From the NCBI GenBank assembly GCA_022113835.1, contig JAILWY010000020.1:4898001-4962000 (forward strand): DNA of 64,000 nucleotides, given 5' to 3'. A program made the translations under genes and the position numbers. Every line of letters starts with the position of its first letter. The first letter of the stretch is position 1. Shown here piece after piece: positions 24,690 through 37,389 of this stretch. The notes below the pieces were generated by a model, which was not told the DNA's origin, made no database searches, and saw nothing but the letters and a program-made list of their open reading frames with translations. This stretch comes from Atopsyche davidsoni (taxonomy: Eukaryota > Arthropoda > Insecta > Trichoptera > Hydrobiosidae).

Positions 24690-25300
24690 TTGTTTGCTAG
24701 TTATTACTATGAGTCAGTGTCTGCTTCTATTATCGTGTATTAGTTCATATTACTGCGTATTAGTTTATACAAGTCATTTTTTTCCATTTAGCTTTTTATT
24801 GATATGCATTACTTTATATTGGTCAGTACTACTACTTAGTTTTTGTGAGTCCGTATTACTGTGCTATTACTGTGTATTGGTTATTTATATGTTGTATTAC
24901 CTTGTATTACTTGTGTACAGCCCTGCTTAGGTGACGAGCACCCTGTGAAATATCCAAATAGGGTTGAAATCAACATCGTTTCTGCTTATCGACGCTTGTT
25001 CTAACCCTCTTACGAAGGATTCCGCGTATAATGTACGATGTATAATTAATTTATAATTAATACACATCAAAATACTTTTTCCATGGCTTGATAACTGAAA
25101 TACAATTATATTTTATTAAGAAACATTTTACTAAAAATAAAAGCTGTTTTTTAAAATATATATTTTATTAGATTCATTGATTTATAATACATCATAGCAT
25201 CTAAGCTGAAATTATAAGATTAATGTACGCAAAACAAGACAAAACAATTCAATTTTATTTGTTTGTTTATTATTAAGTATTATATTAAAAACTCGCTGGA
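24690..25300. other. Non-coding DNA with degenerate TATTACTGTGTATT-like repeats
   Basis: A loose short-period repetition (TATTACTGTGTATTRGT variants) runs from about 24690 to 24915. The rest is AT-rich without features. Confidence 0.35.
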
Positions 25301-25304
25301 CGTT

Positions 25305-25550
25305 TGAAATGTGGCCTTATGGGAAAATCCTTAAAACACTAGAATTTCTGAATATGGTTAAAAATCGTGAGGTATCAGAGGCCATAATTTTTTTAAACTG
25401 CAGCTATAAATCCGGCGATAAATCCAATGAAAAAAAGGCATTGGAAGGAGGAAACTAACGTGGATGCGGAACCTGTGGCTGTAAGTCGGGAGTACAACCG
25501 AATCATTCAATAAAATAGTCACCAACCTCATCTGAGGAGAAGCACACGAA
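25305..25550 (+). mobile_element. Degraded 3' end of RTE-like non-LTR retrotransposon
   Basis: Carries the family landmarks GGAAACTAACGTGGATGCGG, then a TAGTCACCAACCTCATCTGA-type block and a GAGGAGAAGCACACGAA end. Other copies end in (GAAGAA)n. The copy has decayed beyond any open frame. Confidence 0.6.
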
Positions 25551-25883
25551 TACAAAGATATTTCAAAACACATTTAGATAAAACTCAGACATAGAATTCC
25601 AGATACTCAAAAAAAGCCAATGATTCAATAAATTCGCATTTTTATCCTGCTTATTGGATACTAGCGCCATCGCTAAGATACCAACCAAGTGGCTCTCCAG
25701 CATGATTCGAAGGAAGTGCTTTGTGCAATATATTGAATATAAGTTACCTGTTGTTCCCAACCACCCCAGCCTCCCTTAATTGGCCCACTTATCGCAACTT
25801 AATAGTCGAGGAGAAGGGGAGCATATTATACGAGAATCAATCGATGCAGGGAGACTGTGAGACTGTCTCTATTGCAATTTTTA

Positions 25884-25886
<3 letters not shown>

Positions 25887-25960
<74 letters not shown>
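25887..25960. repeat. (TA)n microsatellite
   Basis: About 37 TA units. It can open reading frames of Tyr-Ile repeats that are not genes. Confidence 0.95.
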
Positions 25961-25963
<3 letters not shown>

Positions 25964-26277
25964 CTACACCATCACAAATCTTTCACTTTCGCTCAGAATG
26001 GGGAGAGCGACTTATAAAAGCAACTCATATTTAGGTGATACCACGACTTTTTAGGACACGTTGTATATGTGTAACAGTGATAAAATCTGTGTTATTGTTA
26101 CATGTCTGGTCTGCTGGCAGCGAAGTAATCAAGGGATTGAATGCTTTTCGGCTGACACCCTGAACACCCTGTAGGGGAAGCAATATGAATCGAGTTGCTT
26201 TTGTTTAAATTAATAGGCTTTTTTTTTTGTTTTTGAACATTTTTGTGACGCAACACATTGATAACTCAGAGTGATAT

Positions 26278-26430
26278 TCTTCTTCTTCGACTGCCTCTCT
26301 CCAATTGCTGGTGACAATTTTATTGAACACTGGACCTATCTTACTAATTTGATTACACTGTCATAAATTTTACGTAAATTCCGCATCCACGTAAGTTTCC
26401 CCCTTCCTTTTGATTTTTTCCCTGGACACA
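26278..26430 (-). mobile_element. Degraded 3' end of RTE-like retrotransposon
   Basis: Reverse-oriented copy: TCTTCTTCTTCGACTGCCTC, a CTGGTGACAATTTTATTGAA block, then ATTCCGCATCCACGTAAG. It is the same family as at 25305, 36990 and 43075. Confidence 0.6.
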
Positions 26431-26649
26431 TAAAAACCTTTGATATTGTGTTTTTAATATTAACGGTATTTGTTTGTATCATTACTTGTTAAAACGCAAT
26501 TTTTTGAGTATTCAATACGAGCAGGTTTAATTTTTGTACCGAAGCCGAAACGTCCAATAAACACATTTAACTACTTTCATTGGTAGTAATTACTAAAAAT
26601 TAATAAAAAAAATAATAATTGTTTATTTTGTGTGGAACCTTTCGTATTA

Positions 26650-26830
26650 CTCAAACCTGAAGTGTACTGAAGTCGAAAGGCATTGCTGAAAATTAATTTT
26701 AAAAAAAAAACCCACTTCATAATATAAACGGTAACTCAAATGAGGAAAAATCCGGCCAGCAAAGCAACCGGAAGTCGCGAGGCATTACTGAAAATCAATA
26801 AAATAAAAAAAAAACAACTCACTTAGTGTA
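26650..26830 (+). repeat. Imperfect tandem duplication of about 110 bases
   Basis: GAAGTCGAAAGGCATTGCTG and GAAGTCGCGAGGCATTACTG each begin a similar A-rich block about 110 bases apart. No coding content. Confidence 0.5.
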
Positions 26831-27108
26831 ATACCCTTCAGCAGTATAACAAAGCCTTTGTGTGAGCAAGTAATGAAAATGACCAGAGCTTCTGCAAACA
26901 GAGACGTTTCACACAATTACGATTGCGGCGGAAGAATAACGTTTCATAATAATCAATACTGTGAAATTGGGGCCTGCTCCCACCGGGGAAACGTCTTGAT
27001 AAAGTAGAAAATAATTTAAACCTTCGCGTAATACAGTTACTGTACAACGCGCTCCGCTTCCAATCTACTCTGATAATGTAATATAAAAATTCTAAGTAAA
27101 ACGTTCAA

Positions 27109-27111
<3 letters not shown>

Positions 27112-27170
<59 letters not shown>
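27112..27170. repeat. (TA)n microsatellite
   Basis: A nearly pure run of about 29 TA units. Confidence 0.95.
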
Positions 27171-27173
<3 letters not shown>

Positions 27174-27179
27174 TATTGA

Positions 27180-28640
27180 TGTAATCGAGTACAGGTTCAC
27201 GTTTGAAGGCATTTGAGATGTGGGTTCACTCTAATTAGAATATCCATTGATGTGTCTCGAAGTAATTAAGGTGGCCATTTTGTAGCTGATCTGGGTGCCC
27301 CCCGGCGCCAAGTGACCCGGGCATTATTAGTCGCCCCCGAGCAAATACCCCCGCGATGGCCGTGGTGAAGGCAGGTGGAAGGATGTGAACTGAATCCAAT
27401 TACGTGTGTGCGACACGGTGAAGAAGACGCGGGCGTGCGGATTGCAAGCGGTTGCGGCGTGCAGGCGCGGGGGCGAGCGGTAAAAGCACTTTCGACGCGT
27501 TACCGTAATCAAAAAATATACTCGGTTTTTTCGAGAAATTTTTGGAGTGGCTTTCTTGTTCTGAGTCAAAAAATACAGATTTGTGTAGTTTGAAGATTTT
27601 TATAGATTATGCAAGCGAAAATGTCTAACGCTAGTATTAAAAAAAAAAAAAATTAACACGGCAAATTTTTTACCCTTGACGTAAATTTTGGTGTTAATAC
27701 TAAGTGCGCAGCTAAGTTTTTAGGTTTCACACATAGATGGCGCTAACTCCACATGTAGTCGACATACATGTCTAAACTTGTGTTTTTTTTATAGCTTAAA
27801 CATCTGTCAACAATATGCATTCATAATACCAACACATATCGCAATGATATAATATTTTTTCTAACAATGAAGATGTCGAGTTTTATACAAAAAAAATTAA
27901 ACATGGCTTCACTCTCGCTGAGTGTTCAAATGTCCAAATGCCCACTTGTATGCTTAGCTAAATTTATATTTATCATTATATATTTAATTATATCTTGCAC
28001 AGCTTAAAACGATACCTTATCCAGTTGAAATAAAAATACATTTTAAAGCAACTTTTGTTCTAACCAAACCTTATTTTTCGTAAATACAGCAAGTCCGTCA
28101 CTCCGACAAACATGATAAAAACGATATTAAAAAATGTGTGGTTAAAATAGCAACACCACGCAAACTCTTTAATAAAATGTATTTTATGCGATATAATATC
28201 TTTAGCTGTTTCGGCCCCGGTACTGGGCGGATACAGTCATCGTGTTTACTATCTGGATTGGAAAGCATTTCTACGAAATCTAATACGCCATGTAAAGGTT
28301 TCTATCAATAAGGATAAACTCCAGCAGGCCCAAGGGGCAACGCGGCTCAACACCCATGAACGAAAAAAACACGTGGAGTATATTTTTTTAAAAAACCGCG
28401 TAAATCGAAAACAAACTAAAATAGATTTTTATTCAACGTTTCTTTTCGCTTGGTGTGACTCATAGTGCTTAGACCGGCAAAGCTCGCCAATGAAGTCCAT
28501 ATATATTTATAGACCTGCTCTCAATATACGCAGGTCTATACGTTGTTCCCCGTTCGGGTCGTTTTGTAAAAAAAAATAAAAAATGAAGAAGTCTTTTCTT
28601 CATCACGATCGCCGAGCTCGTCGAACTCTGGCGCACCCGC
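27180..28640. other. Non-coding DNA with a small GC-rich island
   Basis: The region 27290-27500 is GC-rich with several CpGs but no supported exon. A degenerate hammerhead-like GAAAC core lies on the minus strand at 28206-28236. No gene was recognised. Confidence 0.4.
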
Positions 28641-28764
28641 ACAAGGTTTTTTGAAACCGTGTAAATTGAGTACCGTGTAAATGGAGTACAGTGTATCTCG
28701 AGGGCGCCGCCACCTGTTACGTCGGCGCCGCTCCCCTCCGCAGTCGCCAGCCAGCCTCGGCACG

Positions 28765-29140
28765 GGACGCAGGTCGGCACAGTGGGTCGGCTCGCCACAA
28801 ACCGGGGACAATACGATCGAGACTAACAGAGCGTTTCGTTTAGTACACGCGAGTCTCAAAGCGCACAGTGGGTCGGCGACAATACGATCGAGATCGTTTT
28901 TTTTATTTTTTTTAAATTTTAAAAAATACATTTATATAATAATCTCAAAGTGCACAGTGCGTCGGCGTCAATAATATCAAGATCGTTTTTTTTTTTTTTT
29001 TAAATTTTATAATAATCTCAAAGTGCACAGTGCACGGCGACAATGCGATCGAGATAATTTAAAAATATTTTTTTTTTATATACATTTATATGATAATCTC
29101 AAAGTGCACAGTGGGTCGATCGTCGGTGTGATTGAAATAA
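28765..29140 (+). repeat. Tandem repeat, 70-90 bp unit with GC-rich core
   Basis: The core CACAGTGGGTCGGCGACAAT, continuing ACGATCGAGATCG, recurs around 28780, 28865, 28952, 29022 and 29105, each time next to TCTCAAAGTGCACAGTG and separated by long T-rich spacers. The first unit is embedded in a CpG-rich segment starting near 28685. Confidence 0.75.
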
Positions 29141-29410
29141 TGTTTATAAAGTTTTTTGTAAGTGTGTGTTTTTTTTTTTTTTTTTACGAATGAGTGAATT
29201 ATAAAAATAATACGTAGAAATAATGTGTGTTTTGAATTGGTTTACGAAAAAAATGGTTACGCATTAATAATAAATAAAAAATAATATTTTTATTTATAAA
29301 ATTTTAAGTGATTATATTCTTAGTTTAATTACAGGTTTTTTATTTTATTTAATTTTAATTTAACAATATTTTATATTCGTAATAAATCTGTTTTAAATAA
29401 ATATATTAAA

Positions 29411-29555
29411 AATATATTTGATATAGAGTACTTGCAGAAAGTCCTTTATAATATTTCTAATATCATTATATTTCCATTTTTATTCATTCACGCGACTAGT
29501 TTCGTATACTTATTTATTATAAAGGAATTCCAGCAAGTACTCCATATCGCATATA
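29411..29555. repeat. Inverted repeat related to the GAGAGTACTTGGTGGAATT family
   Basis: GATATAGAGTACTTGCAGAA on the left is mirrored by TTCCAGCAAGTACTCCATAT on the right, with CTTTATAA/TTATAAAG also mirrored. It resembles the ends of the dispersed family at 47811 and 60686. Confidence 0.5.
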
Positions 29556-29977
29556 TATTTTTATTTAGATTATTTTAATACAGATAGAATTACAAAAAAA
29601 TGTCTAAATGGCTGCGCATTTCACGTTTGAACATTTAGAGTCAGTGTTGAAGCTGTCGAATTTGATTACGCCTTTTGACACAGAATGTGATTCTCTCGAT
29701 CATCGCAAAGCCTTTGCGATTGTGAAGTTCATTACGTGAAATCAAATCCAACAACACCGAATTATGTTGATTACCTGCGTGTGGCGGACTCGTGTCTATT
29801 CTAATCTCACCTGTCTAATAATCTTAGATTGAATTTACAACTTGTTTCTAAGTAAATTTCTATATAAGGCTGTACGAAATTTTGTATATTCAAAAGTTTC
29901 AGTTTTGAGTTTTACCCTTTGTCTTGAGTGAAAACAGCGTTTCAGTATGAAACTGCATTACCATTCAGTTATGCATT

Positions 29978-30014
29978 CATTGCATGCCCTCGAAGCACAC
30001 GAGGGCATGCAATG
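29978..30014. repeat. Perfect 15-bp hairpin
   Basis: CATTGCATGCCCTCG (29978-29992) is exactly mirrored at 30000-30014 across a 7-base loop. There is no run of T after it, and no gene nearby uses it as an obvious terminator. Confidence 0.85.
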
Positions 30015-30019
30015 CTGAA

Positions 30020-32780
30020 CAGAAATGAGGTTGGTTTCTTAATTGGTAGGTTCTTCAGTATTGGGTCCTTCTACACAGCAGTTTTATATTCGAAGTAAGG
30101 TCTGCGTATTGCTGCTGCCCAATAGCATTATTATTCTGATTCTCCTTATGCAGCATGCTGTCTTAGGAGCTCCTCACCACTACCAGGTCACATTCCTCAT
30201 CATGCCAAGTCCATTACTCCATAGCCGATCCTTTTCACTTGCTCAGGTCTCGGAGTAGCAACAATCCACGAGAAACAAAACGGAGAGAGCGAGTAATTTT
30301 TTTTTAGCGGAATAATTACTTTGGCCACCCCTGATGTATATATATAAATCAAAACACATTAAATTGGACACGGCTTCGCGTTCAGAACCACGTAACTGAC
30401 GTTTTGTCCATTTCTCTGTTAACTCCACGTGCATACTGATGCGACGACTAATCGCCCATTCCAAGCTGCATGCGATGCGGGCATTAGGCGCTGATTTGTT
30501 TGGAATTTTACACCCGATGGCGTCCAGCGATAGTGTGCATTGTTGACGCTTTTTTACCGGGGCTAATTCTTTTCAAGGGTCGTGCTATCTGGGGTTTCTC
30601 AAATCCCAGAAAATCTCAAGAAATTTCAAGAAATTCGATACCCAACAAGAAACCAAACCAACGCGTTGCAACAGCTGCCGAATCCTACGTTTATAACCGG
30701 TATATATTAGCACAGTAACAGTATTGGATTTATTCAAGACAGGCCACGCAGTGACGTCATTCATTCAGTTGAAAAACTCGTCTGTGAATGTTTCGGCACA
30801 GCGAGCGAGGAAAGCCTCGTATTATCTGATCAGTGTGCAAAAAGCCCGAGGAGACTCGGTAGATTAGACTTTTAAAATATGTCTTGATTACAGACTGACT
30901 CGTCGCTTTATTAGATTCAACGCAGCGTCTATTCGAAGTTGAATTAAGGGGGGTTTCCCCCGATACTTGTCCAAGACTTCGGTTCAAATTGATATTACGC
31001 CTCCACGTCTATCAAGCGATGATATTGTCATTTTTATTGATTGAATCATTTCAATATAAAACGTGGAATCCCCAAGGAGTCTGTTAATTACTCTAGATCG
31101 ATTTTTGTTTACACAGAATGAATATAAAAAAAACATGGCAGCAACGAAATGTTTGTGCACCAAAATTAAAAAATAAAAAACCTAACAATTATTCTTCTTC
31201 TGGTGCCTCTCCTCATACGAGGTTGGTATAATTCCGCATCCACGAAAGTTTCAACAGTAGGATGCTATTTTTATTGCTTCGAAAAATGTGCTCAAAATTC
31301 TTCATTTCTTAACCATCGTCAGGAGTTCTCTTAAAATCAGTTATTACTTGTTAAAATATATTTTTTATATAGTTAATATTGAATGTTATAATTTGAGATA
31401 TAATCATATTATATCAATAACAAAACTATGTATAAAAATTAAAATATATAGAATAAAATTCATAGGTTTTTGATTGTAAAATAAACTTTTTTTAATAGAT
31501 GGCTCGCAAATTGCTCAAGTATATTGTTGTACAGGTAAAACCTAATTATAAAATTATTTAAAAAAGGTTCGCCATCACTGTCAAAGACAGTCATAATTAC
31601 CAAGAAGTCATTTTAATCATTAAATATCATTGTATTAAAAAAAACGATCCAAGTGGTTTCTAGAACTTTACTTACTATTTAGATATTTACGTGATGGAGT
31701 TTTGGTGGATCTTAATGAGCTTTTTGCTTGTAAATCACACTGGTAAACAAACGCAGCTATAAAGTATTAAAAATCAATATAAATTCAAGTAGTAATCTGA
31801 AACAGTTGCAAATATCTTGTCTGTTTATTCGCTACCGGGGGTTTGCAAAGAGGGTGACCTTTTTTCACGAAGGGAATGTTTTTTCCAAGGAAGGGTGTGC
31901 TTTTAGGGATGCGTTCACTGAACCGTGTGTAGTTTAACACAAAGTATATTTAACCAGGCTTGGATACGCGAAAAAAGTAACTTTACTTTTAGGACGAAAA
32001 GAAACCTGGAAGAGGGTCTTTAATGAGGGTCTCGGCGATTTTTCTCGCAATTATAAAAGCATTGCTTTATTTGTATCGCCAATATATTGAGGTTGAGTCA
32101 GGATAGGCATTGAATACCTCACAAAATAGGGTCTTTAAATAGACCTTATTTACATCGCCAATATTTAGATACCCTCCAAATAAAAATTGATATACTACAT
32201 TATACTGTGACTTGTGAGGCTCTTTACATTAAGGGGGCTACCTCCAAAATCGATGTTTTTTGAAAATATTTGCGAAAAATCTACTGCACTAATCATAAAA
32301 ATTTTAATGCAAAAAATTAAATACATATCTTTTTCTATATAAAAAAAATATTTTATTTTTGAAAATTTATTTTTAATATGAAAAATATGTGTTTTACCGA
32401 GTGACGTTTAAGTCATTTTGGAGATTATAAAAACTCACTCTCCAAGAACCCTAAGTATTTAAGACTCCTTTTTTTAATCGCAATTAAAAAAATACGTATA
32501 AACCTATCGCATAGGATGAGTTTAAAAAATAATAAAAAAAACCAAATTATATTACGCTAATTAAAATAAAGTTACAATTCAATGAAATGAAATGAGTATT
32601 GCTTGACTTATATTTTCAATATTCACTGAAAAATTGTAGTTTCATTTGAGATATGTGCCTTGAATCTTACGGTATATTAACCACCCTTTTAAAAATAAAA
32701 TACTAATTTTATCATATCATCCCTATACGAATACGAATATTAATATGAATCCAATGCACTCACATATTTAAATTCTCGCT
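30020..32780. other. Gene-poor AT-rich DNA
   Basis: Contains one TTTGGCCACCCCTG end (about 30321-30334), matching the small MITE at 45400, and a short reverse RTE-like copy at 31193-31262 (TCTTCTTCTGGTGCCTCTCC, ATTCCGCATCCACGAAAG). A plain open frame at 30043-30258 has no recognisable family. No gene can be supported. Confidence 0.4.
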
Positions 32781-32787
32781 CAGTTGC

Positions 32788-32865
32788 AGTGGCGCAGTAC
32801 CCCAATTGGCACGAGCGCCATGCTGCGATATCCACGAAGGGGTCGGTTTATATCCCACATGTAAC
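32788..32865 (+). repeat. tRNA-like fragment (possible SINE head)
   Basis: CAGTGGCGCAGT..ACCCCAATTGGCACGAGC resembles a pol III A-box region, and GGGTCGGTTTATATCCCACA resembles a decayed B-box and T-arm. No cloverleaf is intact. Confidence 0.3.
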
Positions 32866-32981
32866 TAAAAAAAAAATAATAGAGGATATATTACTTATGT
32901 TTATTGTATGATATTTTAAAACTATTGTACTGTATTATACATAACGAGACTTTGTGTATAAATCGGGACGTTTAAAATATA

Positions 32982-32990
<9 letters not shown>

Positions 32991-33074
<84 letters not shown>
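32991..33074. repeat. (TA)n microsatellite
   Basis: About 42 TA units flanked by CACACA on one side and GTGTGTGTG on the other. Confidence 0.95.
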
Positions 33075-33075
<1 letters not shown>

Positions 33076-33099
33076 TTGTGTGTGTGTATTTAAAAAAAA

Positions 33100-35160
33100 A
33101 TTAAATATATTTATTTATATATCATATAACGTTATTTAAAAAATGAGGGTCAGAAGAGACTTTGATGTTCAGTAGAGTAGCACGGGAAGGCGGAAGTCCC
33201 GGAGCGTCGCGTTTCATTCCTTTCAGCTTCCGGTTTGCGGGGGGCTTCCTATTTTGAAAGGGAGCCGGAAATAGTGGCGAGATTTTAAAAAAACACCCCC
33301 CGTCCCGCTTTTGCTCGAAGTCAAATCCGCTTACCCAGGGGAGAGAAGGTAAGAAGCCAGACGCTCGGGGAACTCCCGACTCTGCCCTGCCCGACGCAGT
33401 GGTAGCCAAACTATTATATATATATAAAAATATATAAAAATATATATAAATATATATACCTGATATGTCTATATATATATATATGCTCGCGCCCCACAGG
33501 TTTAGCGCCACAGGTGTGGAGGCGTGGGAGAGTGTTCGAAGACGAACCAACTCGTGTCTTTCGGGGAATATTCAATCATATTTGATTTGATTTTTTTATA
33601 CAGGATGTTTTAAAATGCAGATAATTTGAGCGAAGGTTCTACCTACCTCCCCCTCCCCTCCACCTCCCCACCCCTCCCCCGCGAAGTTGTAACGAACAAA
33701 GAATAAAATAAAATAAACACCAAAGTTCCCGAAGGAAGCGCCTCGGAGTAAACCTTTTTAACGAAGAGTTCGTGAAGTGTATTGATTTTAAAAAAAAGTA
33801 ATTAATTCATTTTTTCAAAACCTTGCAATGCTTGCTTTGAGAATTAAAAATAATATTAAAAAAAAAAAATATATATATATATATAAACATTTAATATTTT
33901 TAAGACTTTTATAGACCCTAGTCTTCCATATCCAGATGATATCTGATACTTCGTTTCGAGAAGATACCCGGTCTTCCCTATCCAGATGATACCTGGTTTC
34001 CTTCTCCAGGTGATTCTCCTGAGATACCATGAGTTTTATAACACCGTGTATAGTAACAATACCTTCCGTTTGAAAGCCCATCTGTATAGCTTGACGGGTA
34101 AAGTAATTGAATGCTTGATAAATATTATTTATGGATGCCAAATGGTCGCCATTAGAATCAAAACCCAGAGAAATCTTTTATTTTTTTATGAGATATAAAA
34201 CACGCGCGCGACGCATTAACGGATATAAAATAATATTTTTTATTTATTTATTAAAGATTATACGTTCTTGGGTGTTGTGCCGCCTTGTTCTGTTTTAATC
34301 TTAAAGTATTAAAATACGTCCATTAACCGATGCTTTTCACACGCTCAGATAGGGGAGAGCGGGGTGGACGCCACATTAATAAAATACATTAAAAATGACG
34401 ATGGAGCGTTACAGGCTTTTAATTTTCACGCGATCGTCCCCGTAGATCAGCGGGGCAAGGAGTTCATTATAAAAAGAAAAAGAGATTCGTCACTCTCCTT
34501 TGTCGAGTTTTCACCCAGCGGGCCGGAAAAACAAGGTTAGGGGGAAGCAGGGGGCAAAAAGGGGGAAAAAAAAACAACGAAAACATAATAATCCCAAGTA
34601 ATAATATCCTATAATATTGAAAAACGCCCTCGAAAGGCGAAAGCGCTCACGCACAAAAATTCATATAAATCAATTGTAAAGATAGTATAACATATTATAC
34701 AAGTATTTGGGGCGTGATTTTGTTTGAATCTGCGTGAGAAGTGGCGTGCTGTGAGTCGTAACACAAGGCAAGCATTTTTATGTTGCATTGCATTTGCTCG
34801 GGCCGGTGATGGATTATTCGTAAAATTTCGGGGGGACGGGGTGTTTTCCAATCTGGAGAAAAGGCGTCTCAATTGGATCGCCCTCCCCTGAAGACACAAA
34901 ACATTATCCGCGTTATTTTGAAGAGGTCTGAAAATACATTTAATACGCGGACAGAAGAAAAGGTTTTTTATTTTTAGCAACGGAAACGCTGAATGTATTT
35001 TATATTGAAAAACGATCCGAGAAAAGCCATTATACAAATGGACTCGATTTTTCAGACTCGTCGTATTTTAAGTGTAAGTGTTACGAATTTTTTTTTATTT
35101 TTATATAAAATATTTAAATTTTATTGGTGACCGGTTTCAAATATTATGAAATTAACCTTG
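33100..35160. other. Non-coding DNA
   Basis: Shows GC-richer patches (33190-33400), AT microsatellites (33416-33485) and a short repeat of CTTCCATATCCAGATGATA-like blocks at 33920-34010. None supports a gene. Confidence 0.4.
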
Positions 35161-35171
35161 ATACAACTCAG

Positions 35172-35206
35172 TTTGATAGTGCCAACGTGAAAGGTTGGCG
35201 AAACCG
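35172..35206 (+). ncRNA. Hammerhead-like core (family 2)
   Basis: TTGATAGT, then GCCAAC with a GTGAAAG loop and GTTGGC, then GAAACCG. Stem II pairs perfectly (6 bp) next to GAAAC. The CUGANGA box is imperfect (first base T, G8 replaced), so self-cleavage is doubtful. It matches 60749-60782. Confidence 0.35.
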
Positions 35207-35349
35207 TTTAGCATTAAAATGATCATTGTGTAAAAGTCACTGAAGTATTTTAATCAAAATATTAATATTTAATCAAAATGTTGTGTGAAATGTGTTTAAA
35301 TTTGTGACAGTGGTTATTTCGCGTCTTGACACTTGTGCATCATCACTCT

Positions 35350-35470
35350 AGCAAGCAGTGACGCGTGTGGGGGAGTGAAAGGCGCGGCCCGCGAGCGGAA
35401 TGCGGCCCCGAGGCCTGCCGGCGACCAGTTGACGATCGCTGCGCTAGCGGGCTGCGCATCACACAGACAG
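35350..35470 (+). other. Candidate 5' non-coding exon with GC-rich leader
   Basis: A CpG-rich block in AT-rich surroundings ends in CACACAGACAG followed by a strong donor, GTGAGTCC. It contains no ATG-started frame of note, so a 5' UTR exon of a plus-strand gene is a reasonable reading. The candidate plus-strand exon at 56958-57125 could be downstream of it, but nothing in the sequence proves the link. Confidence 0.35.
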
Positions 35471-35474
35471 GTGA

Positions 35475-36340
35475 GTCCAACTCAATAAAAAAAATATATA
35501 ATCATATTTGCGTATTAATCAAACTGTATTGCAAGGCAATTGCAATTAAAAAAAAAAAAAAAAAAATATGTATATTATTTTCGTTTTACTAGATATTAGA
35601 TTGTGCACGACTTGCGACGTCTCCGGCATTTTCCATTTTGAATACGAGAATTTTTTTTAAAATATCACTATGTAAAAATATACGATTTTTATCGTTAATT
35701 TTCACACGCCTTTGATCATTCACTTAGGGTTCGATTTCGCAAGCGCCATGGACGACAATGGGGTCTCACATGGCCTTTTTAATTTCAGCTGTCAAATAAC
35801 GGCCGGGGGACGTGGAAGGCGGCCTTAAGGCGGTTCTGATTAAGTTTCTATTTTTAAGTCAGTCGGAGGGGTGAAATCTAACCCGATTACATAAATTCAC
35901 GATTAAAACTTGCTTCTGCCACCCCATGGCGAAAAATAGGGCAGAGATTTTAATAAAACTATCGTAAATTGTCGCTCATTAATAAGGCTGTTATAATCAC
36001 GTTTACAACCTTTGTAAGACCGAATGGATTTATATATGAAGGGGTTGTGACTTCGGCCTCGTAGAACCCATGAGGCACCAGGGGGCAGACTCCGTTAACC
36101 CCATGGAAAACGCTGCCACATCATGGTCTTAGGAATCCATATACACGGAGTAAAAGAGGCTAATATCCTCATCCATGTGTACCCCTGAAATTTTTTCCAC
36201 TTATTTTCATGAATATATTTTTATATACGAACACTTAATTAAAAACTAAAAAAAATAAAATTAAATAATAATTACTTACGGCTTAATTGTGAACAAAATA
36301 CAATTTACAAGTTAGAATCGTTTTGAAAAAAAATTGATCA
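35475..36340. other. Non-coding DNA
   Basis: AT-rich, with a GC-richer patch near 36040-36150 that has no frame or repeat I recognise. Confidence 0.4.
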
Positions 36341-36345
36341 TCAAA

Positions 36346-36555
36346 ATACGTCAAAATATGTCAAATATGTCAAATACGTCTAAATACGTCAACATACTTC
36401 AATTCGTCAAAATACGCCAAATGTCTACGTCTTATACATTTAAATACGTAAAAATACTTCAAAAACGTCAAAATACGTTAAATAAGTCAAATACGTCAAA
36501 TATATCAGAAACGCCAAATACGTCAAAAAAAGTTAAATACGTCCAAATAAAATTT
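36346..36555 (+). repeat. Degenerate 10-11 bp minisatellite (AAATACGTCAA)n
   Basis: About twenty diverged units of AAATACGTCA run through the segment. The open frame over it (TSNTSKYVNILQ and the like) is a by-product of the repeat. Confidence 0.8.
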
Positions 36556-36989
36556 TAATAGTTATAAGCAGAAACCGTGCAATAAAAATATACCGCGCAA
36601 ATAAAAGCCAAGTCAGTGAAATAAATAAAAAAAACAGTCACAGATCTGGAAAGGGTTAAGGCGTTTTTTGGGTTAATTCCCCACAATCGATATTAACACT
36701 TGAGGTGCAATTAAATATGACATTGGTAAATCACTTTCTTCTTTGGGGGTTCATTTAAAAATTTTAAATGTGGGATATTAGTCATTGTAAAAAGGAAAAT
36801 CATGACAAACTATACACGGTGGATTTATTTGATAAATATTTCGAATAATCACTGAGAATATTTTGGATAAATAAATTTTAATAAAATTTAATATTCGTAA
36901 AGTATGTAGTATACAGTAATATATGAAATAGTATATCAAGTAAATATATATTTACAAAAAAAATATTTTTTTGAGCTATCAATATATTC

Positions 36990-37320
36990 TTCTTCTTTTG
37001 TTGCCTCTCCTCATGTTGGTGACCATTTCATCGAGCATATTTCTATCCTGAGCCAGTCTCACTAATTCCGCATCCACGTTATCTTCCTCCTTCCGATGCC
37101 TTCTTTTCCTTCGACAATCAGCTGGAGGATGCCATACTTATTGTTTTCTTTGCGCATTCTGTGCAAGACTCTCTCACTTGTGACGCGGTCAATCCATGGT
37201 GTTTTAACGATTCTCCTATACAAGCCACATGTAAATTCTTCACATAGCAGCTGCCTTGAGTGTCCAAGCTTCGACACCATAAAGATATAAACTGAGGCGA
37301 CATAACACTTGGCGAACCTC
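36990..37320 (-). mobile_element. RTE-like retrotransposon 3' fragment, best-preserved frame
   Basis: The minus-strand frame 37062-37280 reads RRIVKTPWIDRVTSERVLHR, then MRKENNKYGILQLIVEGK and GIGRRKITWMRN. This is the C-terminal tail typical of insect endonuclease/reverse-transcriptase retroelements (ILQLIVEGKxxGRR..WMRNL). It is followed toward lower coordinates by the ATTCCGCATCCACG landmark and (GAAGAA)n tail. Only the tail remains; the catalytic domains are missing. Confidence 0.7.
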
Positions 37321-37389
37321 CAGCGAGATATCAGTATATATATTTTTTTTCTTCATCTCCTCAGAGGAGGTTGGTGATATTTTTTTAAT

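Noticed and set aside
25721..26017. Open frame with Tyr-Ile repeats
   Set aside because: Produced by the (TA)n microsatellite; the same applies at 32954-33139.
33122..33550. 142-residue minus-strand frame
   Set aside because: It runs through AT microsatellites and has no domain or splice support.
36334..36558. 74-residue Asn/Ser/Lys-rich frame
   Set aside because: It is the translation of a degenerate 10-11 bp minisatellite.
36330..36560. CRISPR-like array of short repeats
   Set aside because: Units are contiguous and diverged without unique spacers, and the genome is eukaryotic.
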